From Glandiceps talaboti (Eukaryota; Hemichordata; Enteropneusta; Spengelidae), in the NCBI RefSeq assembly GCF_964340395.1, contig NC_135553.1:28689449-28753448 (forward strand): a DNA stretch of 64,000 nt. The letters run 5' to 3'. Made by a program: the position numbers and the translations under genes. Shown piece after piece: positions 34,453-45,809 of this stretch; positions within the stretch are counted from its first letter, which is position 1; every line of letters begins with the position of its first letter. Under the pieces are notes generated by a model. The model was not told the DNA's origin. It saw only the letters and a list, made by a program, of their open reading frames with translations, and made no database searches.

Positions 34453-34712
34453 GCCACAATATTCAAGACATGCGTGTGAATAACAAATGTTTTAATTTGC
34501 ATGTAATTTCTCATGTACAAGTAGAAATGCTCTCAGTAAAACATTTGACGTATGTCATGTCATTTGCCCATTTACACTAGAGTGTTTTTTTAATGTGTTT
34601 AATGTACAGAGTGGTATCGTTGTTTTAAACTCAGATTGGTCATCGACCCTTTTATTGTTTGTCAAGTAAGCGATCAATAGTTGGAGGGTCGGTCGTTAAT
34701 CGAAGTTTATTA

Positions 34713-34822
34713 GGGAGCGATCAGTTTTTATGGCCGGGGGTGGGCCGGTAAATCAATTTGGGACTCAAAGAAGGGGGGGGGGGTCATCATTTTTACGAGG
34801 TGAATAAAGGGGGGGGGGGTCA
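34713..34822 (+). repeat. G-run terminus with TTA flank
   Basis: TTA (34710-34712), then GGGAGCGATCAGTTTTTATG, GCCGGGGG and two long G runs (about 34774-34784 and 34809-34820). Same architecture as the ends at 33811 and 51578. No convincing opposite terminus was found downstream. Confidence 0.5.
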
Positions 34823-35700
34823 CCTTGTTTTCAACTAAACAAAATCATGAGCCATGCTCCTGTACTTCAATGGCCATACATTTAATATCATAACTAGGCC
34901 AAAGCCCCCATGCTCGCACAGCTGGGTAGATTCATTTGTGACCAGCTGCCTCACAATGATATCATAGATAGCGCCCTTGGTGTGGAGATTGCAAATCGTA
35001 CTTAGAACTTGCATGCGTAGTCATTGTACCGCAATACATCCTTGGGTAAAACCACCAAAAAGACATCGCTTAGTGTATAGGACACGTATGCGTACTAGTC
35101 ATTGAGCCGCTATGCTGCCGCTTGTGGGCGCTGTGCAAGCTATTAAACAAAAAATGTATGTGCATAAAATAAACCATAAACAAATAGCTATAAATATTCA
35201 TTCAAATATAACATAAACTCTGTCTCTTGATACATCCAATACATATGGTATGGCGTCACATCATCCAATACATCCAATACACCATGGCCACCTTTAAGCA
35301 ACAGTTATTTGTTAGAAAATTGACTTCTCACTATTGCATGCCATGAGTTGCATTGTGTCATCTTGTGGTACAAAAACTTGCATGTGTAGCTGTACATGTA
35401 AAACATAAGAAATGAAATACCTTAAGATTTACTGGCTCTAAAATCTGTTCCTCCATTGACCTGAACATGTTGAATTGTGTACAAACATAACCAATTTAGG
35501 ACACTTTGAAATAATATGTGGCAAACACTGTGACTGAAAGTGCCTGACCCAGCCTGTGTCTAGATATTGGATATTCAATGTCCATGTATATAGTTAGTCT
35601 AGTTCCCATACATTTTTGTACATACAATGTATGATAACTACGATCATTTCCATTAGAAGTTCCAAATTGATTTATGGTTGAGATCAATAATAGTTCAATG
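34823..35700. other. Probable repeat interior, no gene
   Basis: Possibly internal to the element that starts at 34713. No coding capacity was seen. Confidence 0.3.
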
Positions 35701-35702
35701 TA

Positions 35703-36031
35703 GGGTAAAAACTAAATTCTTTTAGTGTAGGGTGGGGTGAGAGGAGGTCTTTTATAATGAAATCTGTTTTGTACCCCAATACAAACATTTCTAAAAATGT
35801 CAAATTGAAAAATGGGAAAATTATTTGTTATGCATGGCCCTAAAATACACTATTGTGCCAATAAAAAAGCTATTTTTTCCTCACTACAAACTGGCTTTGT
35901 ATTCATAGCACTACATGATACTACATACTGATTTGAAATTGATTGTGCTGATTGCAACAATTTTACCAATTTAGTTAGAAGGGGTGAGGAAGGGGTTCTG
36001 AGGCCTTACTAAAAGAATTAGTTTTTTTACC
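35703..36031. mobile_element. ~330-bp MITE with TA flanks
   Basis: GGTAAAAACTAAATTCTTTT (from 35704) is matched in inverted orientation at 36008-36031 (AAAAGAATTAGTTTTTTTAC plus CC), about 21 of 24 positions. Both sides are flanked by TA (35701-35702 and 36032-36033), the target duplication expected of Tc1/mariner-type elements. There is no ORF inside. Confidence 0.55.
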
Positions 36032-36842
36032 TACTGATCTCACCCCTAATATGTTGATTTATCATACATGTACAAACTATTGAACTGTTACTTGGCATAG
36101 CTATAGTACGAACTACATGTCTTATCAAAAATAACTTTTCTGTGTTTGTGTTTCACTTCTTCTCTGATACCTGTGACCATCACCAAGTTTAATACATATT
36201 ACCAGGCTACATGTGAAACCCCCTTTTGTCTTGCTATTGTTTTACACCATAAACTACCAAGAAAGAAATATATTCCAAGGTGAACACAATATTAATCAGA
36301 TTCTCAGAGAATATATATTATGTGAATGACTGATAAACAAAGTTATAAACACAGACTTGTTTGATGATGATCTAGTAAAGGGCTATTTACTGTAGCCAGA
36401 ACTTCTATAGTACTGACACGGTGCAAAGTTATGAGGAAAATTAGATTTTACATCTCCTCTGGAATATCTAGTATCCACATTGAGTGACTGTATACTGAGA
36501 GTAAAATTTTGTCAGCAGATCATAATGTTACATTTCCTTGGTATTAGAGTGTATTTATTTTCAAGGCTATCATGTTGCCAGCAATATACTGGACAACATA
36601 GCCAGTAGTAAGTGAATTGAATTAGTAATCTAGTTTAGAAACTGCTGTAGTACAGAAAACATTTTTATAACATTTTTTCAAGTATGTTGTTAATTATAAA
36701 TAAGTTAATGTGTTTAACTTCGTATTGCACCAAAATGTAATTAGCTTACCAAATTAAATTTATAATTATAGGTCACCTGTCACCAATCTCGCATTCTGAT
36801 TGGTCGAGAGCCCTGCGAATATGCAACATTAATTTCAGAGGG
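36032..36842. other. Intergenic, no gene recognised
   Basis: Non-coding; nothing recognised. Confidence 0.4.
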
Positions 36843-37114
36843 TGTTGTACTATATCTCGTTGTTGTACTACAGTGTAGTATCTCGTTGTTGTACTGCAGT
36901 GTAATATCTCGTTGTTGTATAGTCTATCTGCTAGACCTCGAATGTTCTTCCGATACAACACACGACCAAACATCACTATCGAGGATGGAACAAGCAAGCC
37001 CTCACTGCGAACTTCGTTCGCTTATTGTATCGGAAGAAAGCCCGAACGTCTAGCAGCAAGACTAGCTGTTGTACTAGTGTAATATCTCGTTGTTGTACTA
37101 CAGCATAACATCTC
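36843..37114. repeat. 26-bp tandem repeat split by a MITE
   Basis: Units of about 26 bp (tgttgtactacagtgtagta plus tctcgt) run from 36843 to about 36919 and resume at 37067-37114. The MITE at 36922-37062 interrupts the array, which gives the order of events: array first, insertion later. Confidence 0.85.
36922..37062 (+). mobile_element. 141-bp MITE M1, copy 1
   Basis: Inverted ends of about 38 bp: GTCTATCTGCTAGACC...TTCTTCCGATACAA on the left and its imperfect complement ending GTCTAGCAGCAAGAC on the right. It is flanked by TA on both sides (36920-36921, 37063-37064). The centre has a perfect small hairpin GCGAAC-TTC-GTTCGC. A second copy lies in inverse orientation at 42459-42605. Confidence 0.85.
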
Positions 37115-38795
37115 TGTCTCAGTCATTCGCCCAGACGGACAGTGCGTATTATATACATGACATATCATTCGTCAAATGTAACCGTGTGTGTTAGCATTTA
37201 TATTAGAAATGCCTGACACTAGCTGGATTCTTGGCACTCTTAGCTTGTTGAAAGGTAAAACTGTGATTATCATTAAAGTATACATGTTGAATGTACTATT
37301 ACATCATACAGAACTCGCACATTACAGAGTTGACCACTTGGTTGCGTTCTCTTCCGTTGTAAATACCCGCACAAAGTTGACCAATTATGGTTTAATAAAC
37401 CTTGCAGATTGTACTACTGTCAAAACAATGAATGTTTGAGACTGGCTCAAAGCGTTGTAGCGCCACATTCTCATAGTAGATTATGTTAATTGTGGACTAT
37501 TATGGAAACCTCAACTTACATTCGGTGATGAAAACATGACGGAGAAAAATACGAATAATGTTTATGCTAGGTCTGTACTTTACTGTTACAGGACGCTAAC
37601 GGATGCGATAAATGCCAAGTTGAGTTCTCGACGTTATCAATGCCACTTGAAACGAGAGACCATGAAAGTGATCCGAATGATTTATTAATATTCCATCAAG
37701 GATCAACAAGTCTTAGAGTGTTGTTGAAGCAAGTACGTAGTAATAAATTTCATTTTCAAAGCCAGCATGCGTCATTAGACAGTATTTAGACCTGTCAGGC
37801 TGAATACCCTTTCAATTGAACTTCAATTAAACTTCACTTGCCAATAACTATGTCTTGATCGTTGGAGAAGGGTAAACACGATAATAGTTGTCTACAGTAA
37901 ACTGTCCTTTTCCTATTAATACAGTAGTGATAGTGTGAGTGCAGTCACGGTGAATACGTTCATTCAACCACTGAGATGAAACGAACACAATTTGATGACT
38001 TCGTTTCCCGTGCCCCTAAGTCAATAATGTGTCAATTTCTATTTTGATAGTTCAATATGAGTGTTTCTATTGCTTTTCATTTGCTATTAACATTGGAAAT
38101 TTGCAGAAAGCAGACACAGGAGTTCGTGAATAAATTTACGAAAATCCCGTCCACAGAAGAAAGTGAAACAAACAACAGTACAAACTAGAAGAAATTATAG
38201 TCTACTTATTACAGTCAGCAGCAAAGGGTACATATTGATAGCCTTGCACCTGTTTTGGGAACTATGGTGACGGACCATCATTGAGACCATTTTGAAATAA
38301 ACATGTTGAATGTGATATGATTGACAGAGTTATAAATACTAGTGTTTGTAATATAAGCTGTTAACGTCGCAAATTTCGAACTATAACTATGTTGTCAACC
38401 TATCAAATACAGCGTCCATGTCAATCTGGTTTCCCAACCCCCATGCTGTATATTAAGAGCTATAACTTGTTAACCTATCGATGGAGACTAGGTCTGAACG
38501 GTGTTCTACATGACAGAAGCTGTGCGTACATGTAGGAGAGTATTGGTATTTTGTATATACGTTTTATACAAATCTATCTTATCATCATAGAGAGTATTGA
38601 TGTTTCTGAAATTAAAAGAAGTATATTATATCATTAAGGCCTAACTGATCTCAGAATGTCCGAAATTCATGTAACACCCGTGGATCGTTTCTACTTCTGG
38701 CAGTATGATCGCCTTACTGAAGTCCGGCGCTCCAATTCACCACATTACGAGTAACGTCATTACCTCGACCCTCAAAGGAATAAAAGCGATCGACT
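37115..38795. other. Intergenic, no gene recognised
   Basis: Non-coding. The frame at 37188-37439 (plus) is ordinary AT-rich sequence with no recognised domain. Confidence 0.4.
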
Positions 38796-38798
38796 TTA

Positions 38799-40542
38799 GG
38801 GAGCCGTCATTATTTACGGTTGGGGGGGGGGGGTCGGAGGAATTGGTTGATAAGAAGTGGAAATTCAACTCCTCTCCCCCCCCCCATCCTGCAGGGAAAA
38901 AATTCAACTCCCCCCCCCACCCATCCTGCAGGGAAAAAATCAATGACACCCCCCCATTTGACTTTTAGAAATTGGGCTAACCCCCCCCCCCGTTTCCATT
39001 ATATGCATGAAGTGGTGGGTATTAAAGAGAGGAAATTATATTATTTATATTGCTACAATTGTATTATTAATGATTATTGGGGTACTTACGAAACAACTTC
39101 ATTTCAGTAAGAATACTTATTAAGAGCATTCCGACATGAGCCAGCTCTTCTACCCCCCCCCCCCCCCTGTTACAACAACTGATTCAGTCTGACTGACACA
39201 GTCACTTTCCTCACTCTCACTGTCAAGGTCTCTAATTACAACATCATCTTCATCACTGTCATCTGGCCCACTTTCAACACAATATTTTGTTTTTGAAAGC
39301 TTTGCATTGTCAACAACTGTACCAATCATAATGATAACTTGATGTGGATATTACCAATATGTGATTTTTTTTAGATGTATTTGTTTTTAAGTGTTTGGCT
39401 GATGTTATTGACTGCATGCAAAGGTTGAAGGTTTCTTTCGAAGTTTTCAGGGTAATCAAAGTTTTATGACCTGTACAAGTACCAGTTGTTTTACAGTATA
39501 CAGTAAATGTAATATGTACATAATTTCTGACACCGAATTTTACTGGAAAAAACAGTTTTTGCAGAAGGAATTTCTTACATTTACACATAATTATATCAGT
39601 ATTTTACACAAATATATGACAAAGTTTATATTTTATTTGTTTCTTTTAATTAAAAGAAAAACAATAGTGTGCTGATAAAGTTTTGCCACAGATAAGCAAC
39701 AACAAATCCAGTTACAACCCTTGTCTCACTTCTTTGTAATTTAAATAATTTAGACTCACCAGGAACAAGGCAAGTCTTGTGAGAGTAAGGGTAACCATCA
39801 CAATAATGTGTGATATTTAAAGTAAGCCAAATTACCCAAAGTTTGTTGGAATGGTGATGTGTCTGCTCGCAGGTATTGCATCAATGCATAGCTTTGCTTT
39901 TAGTAGTCAATTATCCAAAGAGTGAAATAATCAGGTGAAATTTACGAGACTGTAAGAGTTTTTTTGCAATGTGTTTTACTAGTCGAGACTTTCCATTGAT
40001 ATATTTGCAATCAGAATTTTTACCTTATTTAATACAAAGCAGAGACACTTCTAAGCTGAACCAAACTAGTGATGGCAAGCTAGTGTTACAGTGACACCTG
40101 TCAAATTATAATGACTTCAGTACATATTTACAAGGGTGAGAACCTGACAACTAATTGATTCAAAGTTTGTTTTCAGAGTTTATACTAGTAGTTATATATT
40201 ACTCACATATTTATTTTAAGATATTGTTATATAATTTAGTTTCTACTTCACACACAACTCCACATTGTACATGTAGTGCATAAACAAATATTTAGGAAAA
40301 CCAAAAGCTTTAAATGTTTTGAAAATATTTTCTATTTGTTTTAAAATGTTAATAAAGTTACATTTTATGTAACAGGTTAAATAATCATGACACTGTGTAC
40401 ACAAGTTTTTCAAAATAGATTTTTGTACCTTTCCCTCATTTTTCGGTAGCCCCCCCCCCCCGACCAACTCTAATTTTCAAGTGACCCCCCCCCCCCAAAT
40501 TCCTCCGACCCCCACCCCCAACTGTAAATAATGACGGCTCCC
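38799..40542. mobile_element. Complete 1.74-kb TIR element with G-run ends and TTA duplication
   Basis: The left end GGGAGCCGTCATTATTTACG and following GTTGGGGG...GTCGGAGGAATT (38799-38847) is repeated in inverted orientation at about 40496-40542, about 45 bp in all. TTA flanks both sides (38796-38798 and 40543-40545). Inside the left end are repeated CCCATCCTGCAGGGAAAAAA modules with C runs. TTA duplication and a GG-starting TIR are compatible with PIF/Harbinger-type elements, but no transposase is present. The only coding-like piece is a minus-strand acidic frame at about 39105-39329. Confidence 0.85.
39105..39329 (-). CDS. Acidic Ser/Asp-rich ORF inside TIR element
   Basis: ATG at 39329 on the minus strand opens about 60-75 codons. 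The sequence begins MIGTVVDNAKLSKTKYC, continues with an acidic segment (PDDSDEDDVV, DLDSESEESDC) and reaches SVVVTG before entering a G run whose length sets the final frame. Acidic leaders of this kind occur in some transposases and regulatory proteins, but there is no catalytic motif. It could be the remnant of an autonomous parent's gene or a captured host exon. Confidence 0.3.
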
Positions 40543-40545
40543 TTA

Positions 40546-41430
40546 TGACTTGAGTTGACTGCATTCGAAGCACGATCCCGACCGATCAATTGCAGTGGGA
40601 ACAAAAACAACCAATTATCAGCTGAGATTATCGACTCCCACTTCCCACCGTCATAAGACATAATACCCCCCCCCCCCCGTCAGATGAACTCAATCCTTGG
40701 AAGAAAAGAAAGCGATACACTTTATCTCTTCCTATTGAAAGTTTCAATACCTTTCCTTTATGTTGAAAAGCAGTCGTCTCATTCGTTACAATCTGGTGTT
40801 ACAGTAGGTTTTCAACCTCTAGCAGCTTACTAGTCGAAAATGGTGCGTACATTATTTGAGAAAGTATAATTGTTTAGTGTGTTTTTTTAATTTTTAATAC
40901 ACAAATGTACTAAATATCGTTAATGTGTATCGCCAAGTTGATTACTCTGGACCTCAGAGGGCAATGTTTTTACACGTATAGTGATTTCATATTCTAGTCA
41001 TTGTCAATAATATACTTTACTTTCAATTGCATAAAATAACCATGACTTGCAAATTGTCGGTATACGAACTGAGAACCTCAACAGCTTTGATTTATAGTTT
41101 TAAAATGAATTTCTAGCAGTAGTAAACTTAATATAATATAATGCCACGTATAACTTCTCAGACATTTACAATGCCTACAGTTTAACAGTTCAAACTAAAT
41201 TATCACATATGAGTGATTGGTGGATTCTTTTATGACAACATCGCTATAGAAGGACTGGAAAATTGAGCATTTCATGTATAATGAGAGGCGTTGCTGACCT
41301 GACCCATTTCTGTCGGCAAAATCTGTCAGAGTACGCCCTTTGATCTCTCTCATTTTGACATGTGCCTACTACTCTACACCTTCGATGGATGTTGTACTCA
41401 ACAACGCAGAAATGTTGAATACTTCGATTT

Positions 41431-41433
<3 letters not shown>
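40546..41433. other. Intergenic, no gene recognised
   Basis: Contains a C12 run near 40666; otherwise nothing recognised. Confidence 0.4.

Positions 41434-41499
<66 letters not shown>
41434..41499. repeat. (AT)n microsatellite
   Basis: About 33 AT dinucleotides. The Ile-Tyr runs seen in open frames here are artefacts of it. Confidence 0.95.
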
Positions 41500-41504
<5 letters not shown>

Positions 41505-42458
41505 AGCATAGATTCTTGTCCATCTTCTTGTGCAGTCCATTACAGCGGCCCCATGCCACATAACTGTAATGGAAAATACACAGAGAATCGATTTTTCCGC
41601 CGTGGTAATGGAAGCTCCATTTACGTTTACACTCAACTGCCATTATCAGTTGTGTTTAATGGCGTTATATATTTAAAAAAATCAATTATGTGCTTTAAAA
41701 TTAAAAAGCCTTCACTTTCTTTAAGTATGCAAGACATATCTTGGTAATAATTGCAAATCTATGGACGGGTACTTTTCGAAATATCGCAAGATTCCTGAAT
41801 AATTAATTATATATCGATTCAGATTTTTTCCAGGCCATCGATTACCTACCTTAGCTTTCTCCACGTGAAATATCTAAGTCTATTTGTAATTCTTGGAGGA
41901 AATATAGGATGACATAGTATGCTTTATACGTGAATGTATGGATAATCTGTCAACAAATTCTGGTTTCAAAATTGGAAGACTTACGTGTATCTCATCAGCA
42001 TGCCATCACGTGCTTGGCCATTCAACATTTAACAACTGTAATTTTGGCTATGTATAGTGATGAAGTTAATTCCTACGTGTCAATTGTAATATCTGTTAAA
42101 TTGGCCTTGCTTTTTACTGTGTCAGTTGCCCGTGTTTTGCAACGTGGTTAGGTAACTGTTAAAACAACCGCGGTGACAATAGACATGTAAAACTATTGCA
42201 CCATTCACGAAAAGTGTTCCGCAAGCATAGCTCATATTTGTGAAGACTATACGTTCGAAAAGAAATCCAGGGTAGACGATTGTCCTTGTATTAAAAATCT
42301 CAATGTGAAATACACGCTTTTACTTTTAGTTCTTGAACGGTGAGCCACAGACTTGGATTTATATCTTTCACGTCCTGGTATGACATATTCCATATTTAGA
42401 GCCATGTTTTATGACGACAAAACCATGTCATCCCATATTCCGGGGAGGGGGGGGGGTA
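41500..42458. other. Intergenic, no gene recognised
   Basis: Non-coding. A G-rich stretch at 42441-42456 directly precedes MITE M1 copy 2. Confidence 0.4.
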
Positions 42459-42605
42459 GTCTTGCTGCTAGACGTTCGGGCTTTCTTTCGATACTATAAG
42501 CGAACGAAGTTCGCAGTGAGGGCTTGCCTGTTCCATCCTCGATAGTGATGTTCGGTCGTGTGTCGTATTCTATCGGAAGAACATCCGGGGTCTTGCAGAT
42601 AGACT
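42459..42605 (-). mobile_element. MITE M1, copy 2 (inverse orientation)
   Basis: 147 bp, the reverse complement of the unit at 36922-37062, with most positions matching by eye. It starts GTCTTGCTGCTAGACG and ends GCAGATAGAC. Left flank TA (42457-42458), right flank TG, so the duplication is decayed or the site differs. It is embedded in a G-rich tract at the left edge of repeat R2. Confidence 0.8.
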
Positions 42606-42990
42606 GGGGAGGGGGGGGGGGGGCTACTCTCCTTTATTTCAGTATGCATACAGCATGTGTGCCGCCCCTGGGTGCGTCTTCTAGCCCTTTGGTCTAAAAT
42701 GGGGTCTGTTTTTTGGAGCTGGAGAGTCTAAAATGGCGTCCACTTTGCATTTTTTTCGAATTTGTTTGATCTACAATGTAGTCCATTGTCCAAATTATTT
42801 ACCAAATTACAACTGCCATTTAATTGCCCCAAAATGTTAGTAAGGAAACTAAACTTTGATCTTTTAAAACCCTATAATGGTTTAAAATGGGACATTGCGT
42901 TTTGATCAAAGTGGGCCTGGGGGTTTCTAGCACGGCCACACATCCCTAATATCAGAGCTGGCCACAGGTACCGCCCCCAGGCCCATGCTA
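42606..42990 (+). repeat. Dispersed repeat R2, copy 1
   Basis: About 370 bp shared with 49207-49580 on the other strand. Landmarks: ggctactctcctttattt, gccgccc, ccatttggtctaaaatgg-like sequence, tccactttgcat, a run through caattacaactgccattta-like sequence, and a right end tatcagagctggcc...taccgccc. It starts with a G run. Non-coding. Confidence 0.85.
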
Positions 42991-44243
42991 TCCCTCTAGT
43001 TAGTCCTCGGACCACTAACGTTAGCGGTCTGAGATTAGTCGAAGTAGTTTCAATCCCATCAGTGATTGTGAATTCAATACGTGAAATGGATTGTAAGAAT
43101 ATAGTGGAAACCTTCACTGTCATACACCGATGTTGGGAACGTCACTCGATCCTGGAGATACAAACAAACCCGGTGTACATTCGGTCCCAAATACACGACT
43201 AGTACCCGCCAACAGTTCATTAATACAACAACAGCAACAAGGTTTTGAGCACTGGTAACACCGAACTTTAAAGTTGCTTAGCTCCTTTTGACACCGGGAT
43301 ATGAGTGTACATTGTCACGGATTTACTGTTTAGTCCCAGTAACTTTTGTTACGAGTTCAATGTGTTTTAGTTGTCTCCGATTGTGACATAGTAATACACT
43401 AACGGAACTTAACTCACTCATTAACTTTTTAAGGTACCGACCATTTTGGTTGACGTTTGAATAGTTGTACCATTAGGTAAATTTGGACAAGATCGTTGTG
43501 ATACCGTACTTTACGGTATACTAAACAAGTACCGACAGTCGCCAACGTTTGTTTAGAGAAAAATAGCAAATAATGGTAAATGGAGATTCATTATGCATGA
43601 CAAGTACGTAGTTAACATATCGGAGTCCACTGTGTCAACACACTGACGTTTCGAATCTAAACAAGCGTTTTTACATACATTTAGTTAATAATTCAACTAA
43701 GATGACATAAAACATATCTTTACCTGTTACGTAGAACCAGACGATGCGGATTAGAAGGAACACTCTGGCTCAAAATTGTCATTTACTTTAACCACCTGTT
43801 CTGGTGTTTTGACTCTAAACACCGTAGTCAAACAGGTTCCACTCACGGTACTTCACACGCAGTGTTGGTTTGATCTCGAGGTATGCCTACTACGCGTGCC
43901 TAGTTGTCACCTTGACAACGATAAGGCAGGGGGCGGGGCAAAGCAAGACGAGACGGCCGATAAAGGAACTATAATGACCCGCCATCGACCGCTTGGCCTC
44001 CACTGACATTAGTTTGTTGCCACTCAATGGGCCGTCAAAACTCCTCCACACTAACCGACACAATAAAGAGTTCAGAAACTTAAATATACAGGTCATAAGG
44101 TTATTTGACACAACTGAGCATGGCTAATCAATTTGTTTTTAAAGTGACTGTTGATAGACTTCATTATTTGTGCATGTTTACATTCCCGGACCATGAGGGT
44201 TACAGTGAAAAGCCGTTGGGTACGGTGTATAGAGCCTCAGGTC
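42991..44243. other. Intergenic; possible tRNA-like piece at 42990-43060
   Basis: A segment with agattagtcg and GTTTCAATCCC resembles the internal promoter region of the SINE at 54 kb, but only weakly. No gene is recognised. Confidence 0.35.
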
Positions 44244-44402
44244 AGTAATGATAAGTCAGGACCGTCAATTGATAAGTCAGGGTCGTCAATTGACAAGTCT
44301 GGACCGTCAAGTGACAAGTCAGGAAATGGTAAGTCAGGACCGTCAAATAATTTAAGTCATGACCGCTAATTAATAAGTCGATGCTATCAACTAATAAGTC
44401 AA
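44244..44402. repeat. 21-bp minisatellite
   Basis: About six to seven diverging units of gataagtcaggaccgtcaat-type sequence. In one frame it reads as repeating DKSGPSI, but the frame lacks other protein-like context and the later units decay. Confidence 0.85.
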
Positions 44403-45555
44403 TTTGTACGAAGGTTATTTCATTTTGGCAATAGGCAATTCAATCTGGACAGTGACAATCCTTTTGGTGCAGTTGAATCAAAGCGTAAGTCGACGTCTGA
44501 ACAAAGCACCCAATCACGCTTGGAAGTGAATAGTAGTCAACTGACGACGACTTTTGTCAGAACACGTTTGGAAACCGTAATGTCAATGTCTACTATATAA
44601 AGCACGGTACGCTCTTGACAAGTTATGTGACCTAGGTCATGACCCGGCAGAAGAATTATACTCGATTCTTATTATATATACAGGTATGGATGAATTGAAT
44701 GTTGTACGTTCACACGCCTTTGCCAGTTTAGGCATTTTGTGGAATAAACTTGAAAATTAAAAAAGGGAAAGTGGCCCCACACAACGAATATTAAACTTCT
44801 GGGTGGCAGGGTTTTGTTGTGTCTATTCTGTTTGGCAGAGGATGTAACGAAATAGGCATATCGATATCAAGCCGCAACTTTTAGGGGGTGTACACTTTTA
44901 ACTTGGTGGGGGGGGGGAGAGATTCTCCTTCAGAGCGCTGTAAGCGAAGAGTAAGGGATGTATCTTTTCAGTTATTATGTGTAATTGCCAACAACGATCG
45001 CGAGTTCAAAATACATTCCCACTGGAGAGAAGGGATATCCAGATCTGATTTGGTTCTAAGTAATACTTGTATTCATAGATACACATTTTGGAAAGTGTTG
45101 GTATGCTTCACAGTTTGCATTGAATTGTTAAGTGAAAGTCTTCTATTTCAGAAGTACCTCAATGTCATGGCTGTGTCTGTATTTGTATGGTACTATTAGG
45201 GAAAACTCTCAATACAAATGTCAAATGGATATTAATGAATTTTTATTTAGCTGTCAATTCCCTAGTATCAAACCTTTGAAAACTATGCCCTATTAAACTT
45301 GCAATATATTTACTACATGATACAACTGTTTCTTATTTGTCTTTAAAACTGCAAACTATATCTACTCAGTTTAGGCAAAAAATCAATTACGAGAGGAGGA
45401 CATGAAGATAGTGGGGGTTCGAGGGGTGAACACGAACTATTTTGTTCATGATTTGAACCAAATTAAACCTCAGGAACGAACATTTCTAAAGCCCATTTTC
45501 TGTTATGAGGTAGGTAACTACAAAGCGAATGTGTTTGTGTATGCCTAACTCTCTC
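44403..45555. other. Intergenic with a possible G-run terminus
   Basis: At 44881-44920, TTA, then GGGGGTGTACACTTTTAACT, then a G9 run resembles the TTA-flanked family ends. Otherwise nothing recognised. Confidence 0.35.
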
Positions 45556-45600
45556 TTCCCCCTCTGTCTGTCTGTCTGTCTGCCTGTCTGCCTGTCTCAG
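45556..45600. repeat. (TCTG)n microsatellite
   Basis: About nine TCTG/CCTG units. Confidence 0.85.
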
Positions 45601-45809
45601 GAGCAGTCCGATTACCTTGTACTTTTGCACAATTGTTCACTTCATTTACCTACCATACATATTATTATGAGGCAGTCAATAGCAAAATGAATGGGTGTGT
45701 CTGCCGAAATATCTGTTTATAAGGTAAAGTGTAGACAATATCAATATTGCTAATGCAGTCGTATAATAATGTATACAGAGGTATTAAAATTGTATTGGGG
45801 TATTAAAAT

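Noticed and set aside
41398-41747. Tyr-Ile repeat proteins on both strands
   Set aside because: Translation of the (AT)n microsatellite plus flanks.
42990-43060. tRNA gene
   Set aside because: A tRNA-like T-arm word is present, but no acceptor stem or anticodon arm can be drawn; at best a SINE fragment.
44151-44369. 72-codon DKSG-repeat protein
   Set aside because: Reading of the 21-bp minisatellite; units decay out of frame and the leader has no support.
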